Source of the DNA: Ruminococcus sp. JC304
GTDB lineage: Bacteria; Bacillota; Clostridia; Lachnospirales; Lachnospiraceae
Length of the DNA stretch: 64,000 nt
NCBI GenBank assembly: GCA_000285855.2
Contig: HE978651.1
Location: forward strand, 943,040-1,007,039
Direction of reading: 5' to 3'
The position numbers were made by a program, and so were the translations under genes. Positions 18,035 through 26,373 of the stretch are shown here, piece by piece (position 1 is the first letter of the stretch; every line of letters starts with the position of its first letter). A model generated the notes under the pieces. The model did no database searches, was not told the origin of the DNA, and saw nothing but the letters and a program-made list of their open reading frames with translations.

Positions 18035-18790
18035 ATGAAATTTATTTCCTGGAATGTGAATGGAATTCGTGCCTGCATCGGCAAGGGCTTTGAAGAAAGC
18101 TTTCGCTTGCTGGATGCAGATATTTTCTGTCTGCAGGAGACCAAGTGTCAGCAAGGACAGGTAAAGCTTGATCTGCCGGGATATTATCAATATTGGAATT
18201 ATGCCAACAGACGGGGATATTCCGGTACAGCTATATTTACAAAAAAGGAGCCATTATCTGTAGCTTACGGACTGGGAATCGAAGAGCATGATAAAGAAGG
18301 CAGAGTGATTACTCTAGAGTTTGAGGACTTTTATTTTATTACGGTATATACCCCTAATTCCCAGAGTGAGCTGAGACGTCTGGAATATCGTATGCAGTGG
18401 GAAAAGGATTTCCTGGCATATCTTCTGAGACTTCAGGAGAAAAAGCCGGTGATCTGCTGTGGAGATATGAACGTGGCACATCAGGAGATCGACCTGAAAA
18501 ATCCAAAAACCAATCATAAAAACGCAGGCTTTACAGATGAAGAGAGAGCATGTTTTGACAGAATGCTGGAAAGTGGATTTATTGATACTTTCCGATATTT
18601 TTATCCGGATCAGGAGGGAATCTATTCCTGGTGGTCTTATCGGTTCAGAGCAAGAGAAAAGAATGCAGGATGGAGAATTGACTATTTTATCACCTCGCCA
18701 GCGCTAAAAGACAGATTAGAAGATGCCAGGATCCATACAGAAATTATGGGGTCTGATCACTGTCCGGTAGAATTGAAAATTAAGGATTGA
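18035..18790 (+). CDS. xth: Exodeoxyribonuclease III (AP endonuclease)
   Basis: A 251-residue Mg2+-dependent endonuclease/exonuclease/phosphatase-fold enzyme that cuts at abasic sites in base-excision repair. Motifs in order are [11 protein letters not shown] (start), [10 protein letters not shown] with the metal Glu, [19 protein letters not shown], a Trp/Tyr-rich YSWWSYR segment, and the C-terminal GSDHCPVEL. Length and organisation match ExoA. It has a leader of about 70 bases after a possible promoter (TTGAAG at 17938, 17-base spacer) and AGGAGTGG before the ATG. A GlgX-like gene follows 40 bases later. Confidence 0.95.
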   Translation: MKFISWNVNGIRACIGKGFEESFRLLDADIFCLQETKCQQGQVKLDLPGYYQYWNYANRRGYSGTAIFTKKEPLSVAYGLGIEEHDKEGRVITLEFEDFYFITVYTPNSQSELRRLEYRMQWEKDFLAYLLRLQEKKPVICCGDMNVAHQEIDLKNPKTNHKNAGFTDEERACFDRMLESGFIDTFRYFYPDQEGIYSWWSYRFRAREKNAGWRIDYFITSPALKDRLEDARIHTEIMGSDHCPVELKIKD

Positions 18791-18830
18791 GAACAGGCAT
18801 TATATTAAAAACAGGGGAGGACGTTGAAGA

Positions 18831-20720
18831 ATGGCTGACAGCAGAAGATATAAGACAGAGAAGGGAATGCCTTTGCTGCCAGGGGTGAACAGACTGGAAA
18901 GAGGATATAATTTTACAGTGGAGGTTCCTGAAGGAAAGAATGCTTCTCTGGTCCTCTATAAAAGAAGGTCAAAGAAACCCTGTATGGAGATTCCGTTTAC
19001 CAGTGAGAATAAGGCAGGGGAGGTGTATTCTCTTTTTCTGCCGGATTTTTTGCCGGAGGGATATGAATATAATTTTTTATTGGACGGACAGGTGTATATA
19101 GATCCATGGACTTATGGGATTTCAGGGAGAGAGCGCTTTGGGGCAGAGACAGATCCTGAAGATCATAAAGTACACTGTACTTTCTGGAACCCGGGAGATT
19201 ATGACTGGGAAGGGGATCAGTGCCTTAATATTCCTTATCATGAAATGATACTTTATAAGCTTCATGTGAGAGGCTATACTAAGGCCAACAGCCAGATTAA
19301 GGGAAAAAAAGGAACCTTTCAGGCATTGGAAGAAATGATTCCTTACTGGCAGGAACTGGGGATTAATGCAATAGAGATGATGCCGGTATATGAGTTTATG
19401 GAGACTGTACCGGAAAAGTATTCTGCCGGCAGTATGGTATCAGAGAAAAAAGTTGATAAAAAGGTGAATTATTGGGGATATACAGCAGGGTATTATATGG
19501 CACCAAAGCGTTCGTACAGTGCAACGAATGATCCGGCACAGGAGTTCAGGCATTTGATAAAGGCAATGCATAAAGCCGGAATTGCCTGCATCCTGGAGAT
19601 GTATTTTCCGGCAGGAAAAAACCCGTTTCTGGCCCTTCGGGCATTGCAGTCCTGGAAACTGAATTTTCATGTAGATGGATTTCATGTGCTGGGAGATGGA
19701 GCACCGGTACAGCTTTTGATGCAGGATGGTATTCTCAGTGACAGTAAGCTGATGTTCTACGGATTTGATGAACGGGATATTCGAGGAAAGAAAGAACCTG
19801 CCCATAAATGTGTGGCTGAGTATAATCCCGGATTTCTCCAGGATATGCGCCGTTTCCTGAAAAGTGACGAGGAGATGGTAGAAGGAGCTGCCTGGCATGT
19901 GAGAAGAAATCCGGACAGATATGCAGTGATTAACTATATGGCCTGTCAGGATGGATTTACCCTGAATGATATGGTGACTTATAATTATCGTCATAATGAG
20001 GCTAACTATGAGAACAATCAGGATGGCAGCAGCTATAATTATTCCTGGAACTGTGGAGTAGAAGGTCCTACACGTAAGATGAATATCCGGCAGCTTAGAG
20101 AACAACAGCTTCGAAATGCTTTTCTCATGGTATTGCTCAGCCAGGGGGTTCCTATGATCTATGGAGGAGATGAGATCGGTAATTCCCAGAATGGAAATAA
20201 TAATGCTTATTGTCAGGACAATTCCATAGGCTGGATCGACTGGAAGGGGCTCAAAAAGAATGAGAGTCTTCTGGAATTTGTAAAGGCAGTGATTGCTTTC
20301 CGAAAGGAACATCCTATTCTCCATACACCCGGAGAATTACGTGGAGTGGATTATCAGACCAGAGGCCTGCCGGATGTATCTGTACATGGGGAAAGGGCAT
20401 GGTTTCTGAATTCTGAGAATACTTCCAGACTTCTGGGAATTATGTATTACGGTGCTTATGCCAGAAAGAAAGATGGATCTTATGATGATTCTGTCTATAT
20501 TGCATATAATTTCCATTGGGAAAACAGAAGTGTGGCACTTCCCAACCTGCCGGGAAAGGGCTGCTGGAAAAAAGTAATTGATACAAGTATGCTAAAGACC
20601 AATGGATTTTGTTATGATGACGAGAAATATAGCAGGAAGCTGGAGATTGCACCCCGTACCATCGTAGTGCTTCTGGCAAAACAGGAGGGAGAGAAAAATG
20701 CATCCATGGCTGCACTTTAA
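18831..20720 (+). CDS. GlgX-like GH13 protein lacking catalytic residues
   Basis: A 629-residue relative of glycogen debranching enzymes and isoamylases: an N-terminal CBM48-like domain (about 15-110), a GH13 barrel, and a C-terminal beta domain. Framework motifs are well kept (YKLHVRGYTKAN, NYWGYTAGYY, DGFTLNDMVTYNYRHNEANY, SQGVPMIYGGDEIG, NNAYCQDN). The four catalytic regions are not. Region I reads LEMYFPAG for DVVYNH, near residue 254. The nucleophile motif GFRFD reads GFHVL, near 282. No acid AEPWD is seen, and the last HD is QD, near 372. It is probably not hydrolytic and may bind glycogen or another glucan. The frame is otherwise intact. It overlaps the next gene by 23 bases. Confidence 0.8.
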   Translation: MADSRRYKTEKGMPLLPGVNRLERGYNFTVEVPEGKNASLVLYKRRSKKPCMEIPFTSENKAGEVYSLFLPDFLPEGYEYNFLLDGQVYIDPWTYGISGRERFGAETDPEDHKVHCTFWNPGDYDWEGDQCLNIPYHEMILYKLHVRGYTKANSQIKGKKGTFQALEEMIPYWQELGINAIEMMPVYEFMETVPEKYSAGSMVSEKKVDKKVNYWGYTAGYYMAPKRSYSATNDPAQEFRHLIKAMHKAGIACILEMYFPAGKNPFLALRALQSWKLNFHVDGFHVLGDGAPVQLLMQDGILSDSKLMFYGFDERDIRGKKEPAHKCVAEYNPGFLQDMRRFLKSDEEMVEGAAWHVRRNPDRYAVINYMACQDGFTLNDMVTYNYRHNEANYENNQDGSSYNYSWNCGVEGPTRKMNIRQLREQQLRNAFLMVLLSQGVPMIYGGDEIGNSQNGNNNAYCQDNSIGWIDWKGLKKNESLLEFVKAVIAFRKEHPILHTPGELRGVDYQTRGLPDVSVHGERAWFLNSENTSRLLGIMYYGAYARKKDGSYDDSVYIAYNFHWENRSVALPNLPGKGCWKKVIDTSMLKTNGFCYDDEKYSRKLEIAPRTIVVLLAKQEGEKNASMAAL

Positions 20721-21255
20721 GACAATCACCAGACATAAGCTGTTGGTGATGCGTTACTGTTTTCGTATCGGGCTTTATAAACAGGGACTGCTTCATGATC
20801 TGTCAAAATATGAGCCTGTGGAGTTTTTGGTTGGCTGTAAGTATTATCAGGGGGATAGAAGCCCCAATAATGCAGAGAGGGAAGCTACAGGCATTTCACG
20901 ATCCTGGCTTCACCATAAGGGAAGAAACAAGCATCATTTTGAGTATTGGGTAGATTATGTACCGGGAGATGAACATATTATTAATGGCGTTCCCATGCCC
21001 CGTAAATATGTTGCCGAGATGGTGATGGATCGAATCAGTGCTTCCCGGAATTATCTGGGGGATAAATATGACCATACACAGCCTTTGAGTTATTTCCTGA
21101 AAAGTAAAGAAAGACTTTGGTTTATCCATCCGGACACAAAGAGAGATCTGGAGGCTCTTTTGCGAATCCTTAACGATCATGGAGAAGAGGTTCTGCTTTC
21201 TTATATTAAGAATGTCTATTTGAAAAAAGGAAAAAAACGTGGGAAGATAAAGTAA
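20698..21255 (+). CDS. DUF5662 family protein
   Basis: A 185-residue protein of unknown function resembling DUF5662 proteins common in Firmicutes. HDLSKYEP near residues 33-40 and LHHKGRNKHHFEYW near 73-86 recall the metal-binding His/Asp layout of HD-domain phosphohydrolases. A basic tail KKGKKRGKIK ends it. The ATG lies inside the end of the GlgX-like gene, behind CAGGAGGGAG, so the two are probably translated together. That it hydrolyses a phosphoester is only an analogy. No transport or secretion signals are seen. Confidence 0.72.
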   Translation: MHPWLHFKTITRHKLLVMRYCFRIGLYKQGLLHDLSKYEPVEFLVGCKYYQGDRSPNNAEREATGISRSWLHHKGRNKHHFEYWVDYVPGDEHIINGVPMPRKYVAEMVMDRISASRNYLGDKYDHTQPLSYFLKSKERLWFIHPDTKRDLEALLRILNDHGEEVLLSYIKNVYLKKGKKRGKIK

Positions 21256-21367
21256 AAACAGTATAAAAAATGAGACAGGTGCAGTGTAGTGGTTCTTTCT
21301 GAACTTTGGGTATAGCGTATAAAACATTAGCTGGTGTCAGCAATATGTTCATAAGGAGGAACTTTAT

Positions 21368-22344
21368 ATGGAGCGTTTTCGACAGCGATATGGGATCGCT
21401 CTGACGAAAAAGAAATTGCAGGAGATCATCTTGATGCTAATGGCCTGGGAAGCGGTGTTTGCCTTTTCCTATCTGGGATACATTGAGCTTCCGGCCATTT
21501 CCACCACCACGTTGCACATTCTGGTGATTGTGGCGGCTATGATGCTGGGGGCACAGGGGAGTGTGCCGGTGGTATGCGTTTTTGCGGTCACGTCCATGTG
21601 GAACGGCACCTACAGCCTGTCCCAGCTCGACCGGGTATTTTCTCCCTTTGCCAGCGGGATGCCCCTTGGATCCATAATGCTGGTATTTGCTCGCGTGCTG
21701 TTTGCGGCGGGAGCCGGTTGGCTCTTTGACCTTTATTTTCGGAAGCCTCGCAGGTATGTCTATCTGGGCATTGCGGGGATTGCGGCTGCCAGCACCTTTC
21801 TTCATGGGCTGTGCGTTTTTGCCGCGTTATATTGCAGCTTCCCTATGCTGTGGCATCCATTGGGTTCTGACTCGGAAGTCGGTGAAAAAAAGATTGTCGC
21901 AGCTATGTGACTGTCCTCCGGCAATGCAAGAGACCGGAAACCGGAAGCGGCTGATCTATTCGGAAACCGCTGCGGTGGTGGTGGGCATTCTGTGCATCCT
22001 GTTTCTGCGAAAGGCCATCTTCAAGGAGCTGTACCTGCAAGGCATAGATGTCAGCGACCTGCACCAAAATATCACCGCCGTTTTGCTACAAGCGCTGGTG
22101 GCTCTGTTGGCGCTCTTTGGTGTTGGCAGCGTTCTGATCCAATGGATTGCGGCGGCCTGGTCCGGGACGAAGGTGGAGACATTGAGTATGTCCTCCGGGT
22201 GCACCTCTGCCAGCGACCATCCGGATTTTTCTGTGGAGCAGCACAGCGAATCTGGCCATGTATGTCCAGAAACAGGAATATTACCGGGCAAAGAAACTGT
22301 CCTCTGGCACACCCGTCTCTAGTGGGAACGGGGAGCGTTCATAA
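21368..22344 (+). pseudogene. Frameshifted membrane-protein gene (ECF S-component-like N-terminus)
   Basis: Coding character moves through all three frames. From 21368 (AAGGAGGAAC before ATG) to about 21860 the frame encodes a hydrophobic protein with five or so membrane segments, similar in feel to ECF-transporter S components. From about 21860 to 22150 a second frame continues with further membrane helices. From about 22230 a third frame ends at the stop 22342-22344 (LAMYVQKQEYYRAKKL). A terminator follows at once, so the whole is one decayed gene. The DNA is GC-rich compared with the chromosome here (36 of 60 bases in 21601-21660), suggesting transfer. The exact family is uncertain; the N-terminal membrane domain could also be a sensor. 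Confidence 0.65.
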
Positions 22345-22350
22345 AAAGAA

Positions 22351-22406
22351 AAGGGATTTCTGCCATCCGGACAATCAGTTGCCGGGAGCAGAAATCCCTT
22401 TTTTCG
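22351..22406 (+). terminator. Terminator of the decayed gene
   Basis: AAGGGATTTCTGC (22351-22363) pairs perfectly with GCAGAAATCCCTT (22388-22400), followed by a T run. Confidence 0.85.
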
Positions 22407-22547
22407 TGCCCGGCGAGGGCACGTTCTCTACTCGATTACTGTCCGATGTGGCAATTCGATCAAAAAAGCAGTGCGGCCATAACATGCCACCGAAAATTGC
22501 GGCTGCTTATAGGAGAAAAACGATGGGATTGCAGAACGAACGCTGAG

Positions 22548-22907
22548 ATGAAAGGGGATATATTGCTGGTTACCGGGGGAATGCTTTTATTTGGTGCATG
22601 GTTTTGTTTCTTTGCAAAAGACATATTGCCAACATATTATGATGCCAACAAGATAAATTATGTTTCACAGGGAATTTTTAGAATACATCTAGTTGGTTTA
22701 TCTTTTAACAATGGAAATTGGATATACATCTGCACAACTTTAAAAATATGGACACTTGCAACGGTTGTTCTATATCCTCTTGCAGGTATTATAATAATCA
22801 ATTGTTTCAATATAGCTTTATGGGATATTTTGAATAAAATTTTCTTAATTATGATATTAGGTGGTATGGTAGTTTCGATTTACATTATCGGGAAAAAATA
22901 CGAATAA
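22548..22907 (+). CDS. Small membrane protein, unknown function
   Basis: A 119-residue hydrophobic protein. Three to four membrane segments can be drawn (about residues 4-22, 55-80, 82-112), with a polar extracytoplasmic-looking loop (DILPTYYDANKINYVSQG, then a short Asn-rich part). I choose ATG 22548 for size and hydrophobic start; no strong ribosome site is seen and the longer open frame runs through GC-rich junction sequence. Base composition drops abruptly here (18 G/C of 60 in 22681-22740), unlike the GC-rich pseudogene just upstream. It looks like an independent accessory gene. I do not recognise the family; an immunity-type protein is possible but unproven. Confidence 0.5.
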   Translation: MKGDILLVTGGMLLFGAWFCFFAKDILPTYYDANKINYVSQGIFRIHLVGLSFNNGNWIYICTTLKIWTLATVVLYPLAGIIIINCFNIALWDILNKIFLIMILGGMVVSIYIIGKKYE

Positions 22908-23061
22908 TTAAATTACCTGTTATCGTTGATGAACTCTAGGTTCAGACCCTATGAAAGCCAGTATAAGTTAAATTGGCAAATTTGTCTTACCTCTGATTGA
23001 ATAATATTAATTAAATAAAAATAAATTGTTACAAAACAATTATAAATAAACTAATAATATA

Positions 23062-23090
23062 TTGACATAATGCTTATAAGATGATATATA
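23062..23090 (+). promoter_or_regulatory. Near-consensus promoter in AT-rich region
   Basis: TTGACA (23062-23067), a 17-base spacer, TATATA (23085-23090). It would transcribe the decayed reading frame at 23143-23463 and probably the BspA-like gene beyond. Confidence 0.6.
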
Positions 23091-23142
23091 TATAGTATAT
23101 TCATATAACACATATGAATTAATAAAGGAGTAAAGGAGGGAA

Positions 23143-23463
23143 ACGATATAAGATATTAAAATCACTTTACTAATGAATGGTAATACTCATATGTTATAAG
23201 GTATACTTATGGCCGGAACAATGTCATAGAAGGAATTACGTTTTAGTTGTGGTTCAACACTTGCAGCTGAAGTTGATAATCCAGCATCAGGTTTTACAAA
23301 TGCTGTAGCTATGGCAAGGATAGGAAGCACAATGTATTTTGCAAAAGTGAGTAGTAAGAGCAAAAGTAAAATATTAAAATCGACTGCATTTCAATCAGAC
23401 ACCATTACATGCGTCTTTAAGTGTGAATGGGAGCGTTAGTCTATATGGAGATATTTCAGAGTG
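23143..23463 (+). pseudogene. Decayed small secreted-protein gene
   Basis: A good ribosome site (AAAGGAGG, 23133-23141 region) is followed by ATA where a start codon would be expected. After in-frame stops and a likely frameshift a readable stretch begins near 23230. It contains SCGSTLAAEVDNPASG and FAKVSSKSKSK and runs to a stop at 23437. The final part makes more sense in another frame (ASLSVNGSVSLYGDISE, stop at 23461). This pattern fits a broken gene for a small exported protein. No homologue can be named from sequence alone. The rest of the 570-base gap (22908-23142) is AT-rich and holds only the promoter. Confidence 0.45.
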
Positions 23464-23485
23464 ATTTTTTGAAAGGAGCAAAAGT

Positions 23486-25963
23486 ATGTTGAGAAAAAAG
23501 TGGGAAAGAACCTTTCTTGTAACGGTACTAGCAATGACAATGTCTTTGACACCTGTTTCTGCATTCGGAAGTGAAGCATTTACAGATGGCGGTGAAGTTG
23601 GACAGGCAGACGGGAGTGCAGATTCGTTTGTGGAAGAAGATTTGCTGGAGAATGTTTTTGATGACGGAGTAGGAACAGAATCCGTATCGGAAGTGCCGGA
23701 TATGACTTCAGAGCCTGTTGTTTCAGCGGAAACAGAGTTGTCTTCGAATCAGTTTGTTTACGAAGGAGTAATATACCGCAAAGATACCGGAAGGGATACC
23801 TGTGGAATTGTAGGCTACACAGAGGAAGTGCCTGAGGATCTTACGCTGAAAGAATACGTCAGTGACGGAACGAAAGACTTGTTTGTATACTCTGTAGCAG
23901 ACAAAGCTTTTCAGAATTGTACGAAATTAAAAAAAGTATCTGTAGAATCAGCCTTCTTTGAGGTGGGAAAAAATATCTTCGATGGCTGTGAGGGGCTTAC
24001 CGTTGAGTGCTATCGCTACACCTATATTTACAATGATCTTAAGGATAATGAAAAAATAAATCTGGTAGTAAGAGAACGTCCCGTAAATGAAGATGGTGAG
24101 GAGGAAGTAGAGGTCGATAATGTTTCGTATTGGGCTGGTATTTTTGAGTGGCACAGCCCTTATTATCATGCCGAAGGATTAAGGGGAAATGTTTCTGTAG
24201 AGAGAGGACTGTATGGTACACCGGTAACTATGTTTTCACAGGCAAGAAAAGATATTGAAAAGGTAGAATTCCCAGATACAATACAGGAAATAGGAAGCTA
24301 TGATTTGTGTATGTTCCGTTGTTCTATGCTTCGTGAGCTTATTATACCAGATCATATTACTGAGATTGATGGGGAGTTTATAGCAAGTGATTGTAAAAAT
24401 CTGGAATATGTGCATACGGGGAATGGATATCGTCGTATAGGAGCCAGTGATTATAGTGATTGTCCAAAGTTGAAGAAGGTGGAAATAGGAAAAAGTGTTG
24501 AGTCAATTGATGACGGTGCATTTAAGAATTGCTACAGCTTAAAAGAACTTTATATTCCTTCAAATGTAAAGGAGATCTCTGCAACCGCTTTCTGGGGGAT
24601 TGAAAATAGTATTACGATTATTGGAGAAAAAGGTTCTTATGCGGAGGCCTATGCTGATTCAATGGGAATCAATTTCAAGAATAATGGAAAGGTAACAGAA
24701 ATATCTGTGCTTCAAGTGAACAAACCAGTTGTAGCAGGAAATGTAATCAATGTATCTGTCGCCGGAAAAAATACTGATATTATGAAGTATGAATACAGAG
24801 TGGATAAAGTTGCAGAAGGTGAGCCATATGAAGGAGAGGATGTGGAGTTACTGATACCTGGTACTTTGATTGCTGCTTGGGAAGAAAGTATACGAACTTT
24901 TGAAATGAAGGATGCTGTTGTAGAAATTCCATATCTTTCGGAAGCAGGAGATTATTATATCAGAGTCCGGGGCTTAAAAAAAGATAAAACATGGACAATA
25001 TGGAGTCCTCCGAAAAAAGCAACGGTTAAAGTAAATACGCCTGTGCTGCCGGAAATCACCAAAGTTACTGTAAAGGGTTCAACAGTAACGGTGACTTTGA
25101 AAAACCTGGATAAACATGCATATGCATACGATTATGTACTTGGAATCAAACCGGAAGAAAAATTTCTTTATTATGGTTGGAATGGATTGAAGGTTTCTCA
25201 ATCTGTTCCGAGTATAAAAAAATACGAACTGAAAGACAAGAGTACCATAAATGTCACATTTAAAAATGTAACAAAGGGTACTTACTATTTGAGTGTGCGG
25301 GGATATTCAAAAGATGGAAATAAGAAGTATTACAGTATTCCATCAAAGATTAAAAAGGTAAATGTTTTTTGCCCTGCAATGGTGAGTGGGGTACAGGTGA
25401 CAGGAAGAACGGATTCATCCATTACCTGTAAATGGATGTCAGAAAAAATTCGTCCGGATGGTTATGTGGTTTATGTGCAGGACAGTAGAACCGGAAAAAA
25501 TATCAAACGTGTAATCGTTAAGAATTCATTAACTTCTATGACAGTGAAAGGTCTGGCTGCAGGACAGCGTTATAAGATCATTGTTCGTGCTTACAACCGT
25601 ATAAACGGAAAGAATTATTATTCAGATTATAATGAAGCTCAGGTAATCTGCTTTACTGCGCCTGGAACACCGTCTTTAAAAGGAAAGGCTGTTTCCGGCC
25701 ATAAGGTAAGACTTGACTGGAGTGGTGCTTTTGCAGCATATAAGGATGGGGAATGCAGTTATGTGATTTATTATCGTAATGCAAAAGATAAAGGTTATCA
25801 GCGTCTGATGAAGTTTACAGACGGTGAGAAGAACTTCATCACAAAGGCTTTAAAGAAAGATACCACCTATTATTTTAAAATGCGTGGAATCGTCCGTGAC
25901 GAGAATGGAAATTATGCCACGACGGGAGCTTATTCCAATATAGTTAAGGTGATTGTTAAATAG
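23486..25963 (+). CDS. BspA-like leucine-rich-repeat surface protein with Fn3-type domains
   Basis: An 825-residue exported protein. The first 28 residues are a signal peptide (RKKWERTF, a hydrophobic run, VSAFG). A Glu/Asp/Ser-rich segment follows. LRR_5 (BspA-type) repeats lie at about residues 110-165 and 255-395, with units like FQNCTKLKKVSV, FKNCYSLKELYIPSNVKEIS and SYAEAYADSMGINFK. The C-terminal half is four immunoglobulin- or fibronectin-III-like domains (for example about 650-735 and 737-825). No LPXTG or choline-binding repeats are present, so the attachment mode is unknown. Such proteins bind host or glycan ligands. GAAAGGAG precedes the ATG. It lies beside the accessory patch and is a likely variable surface gene. 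Confidence 0.85.
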   Translation: MLRKKWERTFLVTVLAMTMSLTPVSAFGSEAFTDGGEVGQADGSADSFVEEDLLENVFDDGVGTESVSEVPDMTSEPVVSAETELSSNQFVYEGVIYRKDTGRDTCGIVGYTEEVPEDLTLKEYVSDGTKDLFVYSVADKAFQNCTKLKKVSVESAFFEVGKNIFDGCEGLTVECYRYTYIYNDLKDNEKINLVVRERPVNEDGEEEVEVDNVSYWAGIFEWHSPYYHAEGLRGNVSVERGLYGTPVTMFSQARKDIEKVEFPDTIQEIGSYDLCMFRCSMLRELIIPDHITEIDGEFIASDCKNLEYVHTGNGYRRIGASDYSDCPKLKKVEIGKSVESIDDGAFKNCYSLKELYIPSNVKEISATAFWGIENSITIIGEKGSYAEAYADSMGINFKNNGKVTEISVLQVNKPVVAGNVINVSVAGKNTDIMKYEYRVDKVAEGEPYEGEDVELLIPGTLIAAWEESIRTFEMKDAVVEIPYLSEAGDYYIRVRGLKKDKTWTIWSPPKKATVKVNTPVLPEITKVTVKGSTVTVTLKNLDKHAYAYDYVLGIKPEEKFLYYGWNGLKVSQSVPSIKKYELKDKSTINVTFKNVTKGTYYLSVRGYSKDGNKKYYSIPSKIKKVNVFCPAMVSGVQVTGRTDSSITCKWMSEKIRPDGYVVYVQDSRTGKNIKRVIVKNSLTSMTVKGLAAGQRYKIIVRAYNRINGKNYYSDYNEAQVICFTAPGTPSLKGKAVSGHKVRLDWSGAFAAYKDGECSYVIYYRNAKDKGYQRLMKFTDGEKNFITKALKKDTTYYFKMRGIVRDENGNYATTGAYSNIVKVIVK

Positions 25964-25974
25964 AGAATGTATTT

Positions 25975-26006
25975 CAGGCACAGTGTTATCACTGTGCCTG
26001 TTACAT
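25975..26006 (+). terminator. Terminator after the BspA-like gene
   Basis: CAGGCACAGTG pairs perfectly with CACTGTGCCTG around TTAT; the T run is weak. The rest of 26007-26373 holds a GGCGGT/ACCGCC hairpin (26099-26115), palindromic repeat B, and a possible promoter TTGACA (26229) with TAAACA (26251). Confidence 0.6.
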
Positions 26007-26124
26007 TACGTACCTGGTAGCACACATTTCTAATGTGAAAGTGTCTAGGTCATTCAATCAGATATGGAAAGAAAGAGTACGTACGCTGTGAGAGGACGGC
26101 GGTTAATCACCGCCTCCTACTCGA

Positions 26125-26156
26125 TTATAGGAAATTACTCCGTAAGGTTCCTATAA
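26125..26156. repeat. Palindromic repeat element, copy B
   Basis: TTATAGGAA (26125-26133) and TTCCTATAA (26148-26156) flank the core ATTACTCCGTAAGG; ACATAAAAAA follows, as in copy A. Confidence 0.75.
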
Positions 26157-26373
26157 CATAAAAAAGCCCTCCGGGCAGGATGCACTGCGACGGAGAGGAA
26201 TTATAAAAATGTGTGATATAAAACATATTTGACATTCTAAAATGTAATGTTAAACATAAATAAACAGAATCACTATTGATTTTTTGGGATTTGATATGTT
26301 AAAGTGTAGAAATGAAAAACAGGCAGAGACAGAAAAAGTAAAAGATGCCTGCGTAATAAGGAGGAGAAGAGAA

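Noticed and set aside
19440-20324. 294-codon minus-strand frame
   Set aside because: It is antisense to the intact GlgX-like gene, with no ribosome site.
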